A DNA stretch of 64,000 nt. Origin: Fibrobacter sp. GTDB lineage: Bacteria > Fibrobacterota > Fibrobacteria > Fibrobacterales > Fibrobacteraceae. The stretch spans positions 1 to 64,000 of the forward strand of contig JAFVGH010000034.1 in NCBI GenBank assembly GCA_017475045.1. Direction: 5' to 3'. A model generated the notes under the pieces. That model was not told where the DNA came from. It did no database searches and worked only from the letters and a program-made list of their open reading frames with translations. Of this stretch, positions 61,153 to 64,000 are shown piece by piece (positions within the stretch are counted from its first letter, which is position 1; the number at the start of each line of letters is the position of its first letter). The translations under genes were made by a program, and so were the position numbers.

Positions 61153-62157
61153 CTATTTAAAACTATTCTTGATACTTTTACCAATCCGTAAGAATGGAGC
61201 CATAATGGTTAACGCCATCCGTGACAAAAGCGGGAAGTGAAAGAAGAGCGACAAAACGCTTCGATCATCAAACCAATTGCTCATCGTGCCCCACTCTTCT
61301 TTGGAAAACGACCTATACAGTTCTTCTCTCTCTTTTCTTCTATACTTCCAAAGAGAAAGCATAACTTGCAGATTATATACACAATGGTCTTTCACCGCAA
61401 GAATGACAGCATCCCGATTCTCTGTCACTGTTCTCCCCCACTCCCAGACACGTAACCCTTGCCTTATTCGATCAATAACTGATTGTATGGATAATCGATG
61501 GGTTGTACTATGTTGATTTTGAAAATAATGGTAAATCACAACCGGTTTATATTGGACTCTTCTAGCGAGATATGCGCATTGAAGAGTCCAATCCGCATCT
61601 TCATACGGGACTTTTTCGACAAAAGGCTTTACTCGCTCAACCAATTCGTGCCGATATATTCCCAGCCAAACTACTCCAAAAGCAACTTTGTGAATATACT
61701 CGCATGTGAAAAGATCGGGACCTGTCATAATCGGAGATTCTTCGTTCGGGGCATTACCCCATCGCTTAATAAATCCTCCCTCCGAAACAATATCGGCAGC
61801 ACCTAAAAGAAGGTCCAACTCATTATCTCCCATATATGCGAGTAACCCTGCCAAATCATAGTGAGGAATAAAGTCATCCGCATCAACGAAGATGATATAC
61901 TCACCTTTAGCAGATCTGATACCCGTATTGCGCGCACCGCCTTGACGCTTGTTCTCTGAATGATGTAATAAAACCAAATTAGGATGAGTAACCTGATACT
62001 GTTCAATGATGTGAACAGAAGAGTCTTGGGAACAGTCATCGACACAAATGACCTCATACTCATCTTGAGGCAAATTATTAGAATAGATACTATCCAGGCA
62101 TCGAGAAATGTATTTCTCGACACCAAACACGGGGATGATGACAGAAAGCCTGATCAT
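61153..62157 (-). CDS. Glycosyltransferase, GT2
   Basis: 334 aa. IRLSVIIPVFGVEKYISRCL, CVDDCSQDSSVHII (about 39), the DxD block YIIFVDADDFIPHYDL (about 89) and DADWTLQCAYLARRVQYKPV (about 186). Close paralogue of the GT2 at 54080. The C-terminal end has a hydrophobic helix (FHFPLLSRMALTIMAPFL). ATG at 62157 overlaps the LicD-gene stop by 1 nt. Confidence 0.92.
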   Translation of the reverse strand: MIRLSVIIPVFGVEKYISRCLDSIYSNNLPQDEYEVICVDDCSQDSSVHIIEQYQVTHPNLVLLHHSENKRQGGARNTGIRSAKGEYIIFVDADDFIPHYDLAGLLAYMGDNELDLLLGAADIVSEGGFIKRWGNAPNEESPIMTGPDLFTCEYIHKVAFGVVWLGIYRHELVERVKPFVEKVPYEDADWTLQCAYLARRVQYKPVVIYHYFQNQHSTTHRLSIQSVIDRIRQGLRVWEWGRTVTENRDAVILAVKDHCVYNLQVMLSLWKYRRKEREELYRSFSKEEWGTMSNWFDDRSVLSLFFHFPLLSRMALTIMAPFLRIGKSIKNSFK

Positions 62158-62945
62158 CAATCGGATTCTATCTCAAGACGCTGAAGGTGAAATGTAATTC
62201 TCTTTGGAATACTCCTCCAATCCCCATATCTATCCGTCAATACATATTCGGGATCACGAGGAGCAGAAAACTCAACCCCGTTGAACGATACTTTCGAGAA
62301 CGGCATATACCTCTCCAACGGTATAAAATACTGATCCGTATCGGGAGTTTTATGAAAATAGTCCGTCTTGGGAGTAAGCGAGTGAAGAATTCCATAGAAA
62401 CAAGCTAAAGAATAATAAGAAGCGCATCTGGCACATTCGCCCGCAGACTTTTTCATTTTAAATTTTCTCCAATGCGACTTAGCGTGGCTCCGTGCCAGGA
62501 ACAACCGGCGCGCGTATTTGTTATTCTTCTCTATACGTCCTTTGAACAAATCAATGGAAATGCCTTGATACCTCAAGTTATCTGTAAATCCCTCTTCGAT
62601 AGCGACCGAGTGGAGATGCCTTACTTTCGCAAATGAATAGAAATAATTCGGGTCTGATACCTGATCGTGAAGGATGTATTTCCCGGGCAGCTCTTTTCTT
62701 AAAGCAATAGACGCTTTTTCATAATCGTCCTCGAAGACAACATAGTCAAAATCATCATCCCAAAGGATGAACCCACCATGACGTACGGCACCCAGCAAAG
62801 AACCATATTCGATGACATAGCGGATGTCGTTCCTTTCGAAAATGTCTTTGATTACCACGGCCATTTCAAACTCAATAGCCTGTAGCCGTTTCAAAAGGTC
62901 ATTTCCCTGCGGGAATTCAAAAGCAATCTGTTCCGGGATATCCAT
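62157..62945 (-). CDS. LicD/Fukutin-family phosphotransferase
   Basis: 262 aa. The LicD core is IEYGSLLGAVRHGGFILWDD, then DFDYVVFEDDYEKA (about 45-75), giving the Asp pair that binds metal. LRYQGISIDLFKG (about 135) is the second block. Family members transfer phosphocholine, ribitol phosphate or similar groups from CDP-linked donors to glycans. Start chosen at MDIPEQIAFEF. It lies 4 nt after the SDR gene and near a CDP-forming-type gene at 63666, which supports a CDP-donor role. Confidence 0.88.
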   Translation of the reverse strand: MDIPEQIAFEFPQGNDLLKRLQAIEFEMAVVIKDIFERNDIRYVIEYGSLLGAVRHGGFILWDDDFDYVVFEDDYEKASIALRKELPGKYILHDQVSDPNYFYSFAKVRHLHSVAIEEGFTDNLRYQGISIDLFKGRIEKNNKYARRLFLARSHAKSHWRKFKMKKSAGECARCASYYSLACFYGILHSLTPKTDYFHKTPDTDQYFIPLERYMPFSKVSFNGVEFSAPRDPEYVLTDRYGDWRSIPKRITFHLQRLEIESD

Positions 62946-62949
62946 TACT

Positions 62950-63669
62950 CTACTTAAAACAATATCCCCCGCTGACCTCAATGACACTCCCGTTCACGAA
63001 AGCATTATTGATGCAAAACCTCACCGCATCCGCGATCTCTTTCGGATCCGCGAAACGCTTGATGGCGGTCTTGTTATAAATGTTATTCCTGATTTCCTGA
63101 GGCTTATTTTTCTGCCACTCCGTCTCAACGAAACCAGGTGCGATGGCATTCACCGTCGTATCAGTGTTCTCAAAGAATTTGACCAGATTTTTGGCAAGTG
63201 CAAGCACAGCGGCCTTAGTCACGCCATATGACAAAGAAACGCTATGGGGAAGGATTCCCATCAACGAGCCGGTGAACACAATCCTGGATCCATGAGGGAT
63301 ATAATCAAACAAATCACGAATCAGGTACACATTGCTGTTGACATTCATCTGCATTACGCGTTCCCACCCTTCCTCATCAATCTCCTGAAGCCCTTTTCTT
63401 AAAGTCATTCCGGCATTGCAAATGAGACAGTCGATATGCCCTTTCCCCCGCATCTTCATGGCAAAGTCATGCATCTCCTTTTTGCTGGTCTGATCGACAC
63501 AGAGAATCTCAAAGGCGTCACTGATTGCACTCAATCTTTCTCTGCATGGCGGCACGGAATCCTCGTCGTAGGCGTAGGTCACAGTCACATGATACCCTTC
63601 CTGTAACAACATCTCCGCCGTTGCAAGGCCGATTCCTCGGGTTGCTCCGGTTACAATCGCATTTTTCAT
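62950..63669 (-). CDS. Short-chain dehydrogenase/reductase
   Basis: 239 aa classical SDR. NAIVTGATRGIGLATAEM (cofactor loop, about 3-20), LICNAGMTLRKG (NAG motif, about 85), Ser in FTGSLMGILPHS (about 135) and the catalytic pair in YGVTKAAVLALAK (about 148). FabG-like by sequence; in this context a sugar or polyol reductase working with the cytidylyltransferase is possible. It overlaps the upstream gene by 4 nt. Confidence 0.9.
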   Translation of the reverse strand: MKNAIVTGATRGIGLATAEMLLQEGYHVTVTYAYDEDSVPPCRERLSAISDAFEILCVDQTSKKEMHDFAMKMRGKGHIDCLICNAGMTLRKGLQEIDEEGWERVMQMNVNSNVYLIRDLFDYIPHGSRIVFTGSLMGILPHSVSLSYGVTKAAVLALAKNLVKFFENTDTTVNAIAPGFVETEWQKNKPQEIRNNIYNKTAIKRFADPKEIADAVRFCINNAFVNGSVIEVSGGYCFK

Positions 63670-64000
63670 TTTACCACGTCGGGATTAGGTTGATGGTCGA
63701 TTGCCTTGATGGTGCCCTCATACCGTTCAAGAATGGACTTCTTGATGGCTGTCGTAGAAGCGCCCTCTCCTCTAGGAAAATAGAACACACTGACACCAAG
63801 TTCTTTCAGATAGTCATATTTTCCAACCCAGTCGTCTCCGACGACAAAGACATCTATGTTCAGTTTCTTGACGATCTCTGTATGGTCCAAGGACTTCTGA
63901 GGAATTACGATATCCGGATATTTTAGCGCCTTGATGATTGCGATTCGCTCCTCAAATGGAATGATTGGAGGATTCTTGTAACTGGTCACCAATTCATCCG
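63666..64000 (-). CDS. Glycerol-3-phosphate cytidylyltransferase-like protein, C-terminal part
   Basis: The last about 111 codons of a gene that enters the window from the right. The part seen reads PFEERIAIIKALKYPDIVIP, NIDVFVVGDDWVGKYDYLKE and SVFYFPRGEGASTTAIKKSI, matching the middle and C-terminal blocks of the TagD/GCT family (GDDWxGK; the RTxGxSTT-like segment appears as PRGEGASTT). The catalytic HxGH lies outside the window. Its likely product is a CDP- (or ADP-) activated polyol or sugar for the neighbouring LicD protein. Confidence 0.85.
   Translation of the reverse strand, partial: DELVTSYKNPPIIPFEERIAIIKALKYPDIVIPQKSLDHTEIVKKLNIDVFVVGDDWVGKYDYLKELGVSVFYFPRGEGASTTAIKKSILERYEGTIKAIDHQPNPDVVK

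Overview
The window is about 64 kb of a Bacteroidales chromosome. Nearly every promoter is the Bacteroidetes type (TAnnTTTG at -7, sometimes TTTG about 19 nt upstream), Shine-Dalgarno sequences are missing, and several proteins are typical of the phylum: an Rpb6-like omega subunit, SPOR and LysM proteins, a UpxY-type antiterminator and many SPII lipoproteins. The core half (1-30.4 kb) is visibly GC-rich, so an uncultured high-GC Bacteroidales is likely. The species cannot be named from the sequence.

Left half, 1-30.4 kb: housekeeping and envelope genes. In order: a lipoprotein cut by the window edge, gdhA, an unknown gene, an outer-membrane assembly set on the minus strand (ompH-like, bamA, uppS, nadK), pdxJ, then a long plus-strand run (lipoprotein OmpH homologue, a glycosyltransferase, a LysM/binding-protein fusion, trxB, bamD, rpoZ, recN), a Fur-family regulator, tRNA-His, an AT-richer lipoprotein, a flavodoxin-fold reductase, an esterase, a carboxyltransferase resembling oxaloacetate decarboxylase alpha, radC and upp. 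The minus strand follows with glpF, glpK, miaB, a REP-associated tyrosine transposase (RAYT), rpoN (sigma-54, broken by a one-base frameshift), a SPOR protein and an LEA-like lipoprotein.

Right half, 30.4-64 kb: a surface-polysaccharide locus. A UpxY-like antiterminator and a lipoprotein on the plus strand meet a minus-strand run of thirty tightly packed genes (gaps under 40 nt, many 1-13 nt overlaps) that runs off the right edge. It makes sugar nucleotides (wecB, wecC, a WlbA-type oxidoreductase, a MocA-SDR fusion), builds and decorates the glycan (about a dozen glycosyltransferases, acyltransferases, LicD, a TagD-like cytidylyltransferase, ATP-grasp, FemAB-like and FkbH-like proteins) and exports it (Wza, Wzc and a Wzt-type ABC ATPase). 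No Wzx or Wzm is visible.

The most interesting structure is a RAYT gene bracketed by paired 30-nt palindromes of the form CATRAGCAAA-10 nt-TTTGCTYAYG, with a third pair 3.7 kb away: a candidate REP/BIME system. A second, unrelated repeat family (AGATTCT...CTCAGAATGACA) occurs three times, once in frame inside wecB. Other points are a carboxyltransferase without its biotin lysine and the frameshifted rpoN.
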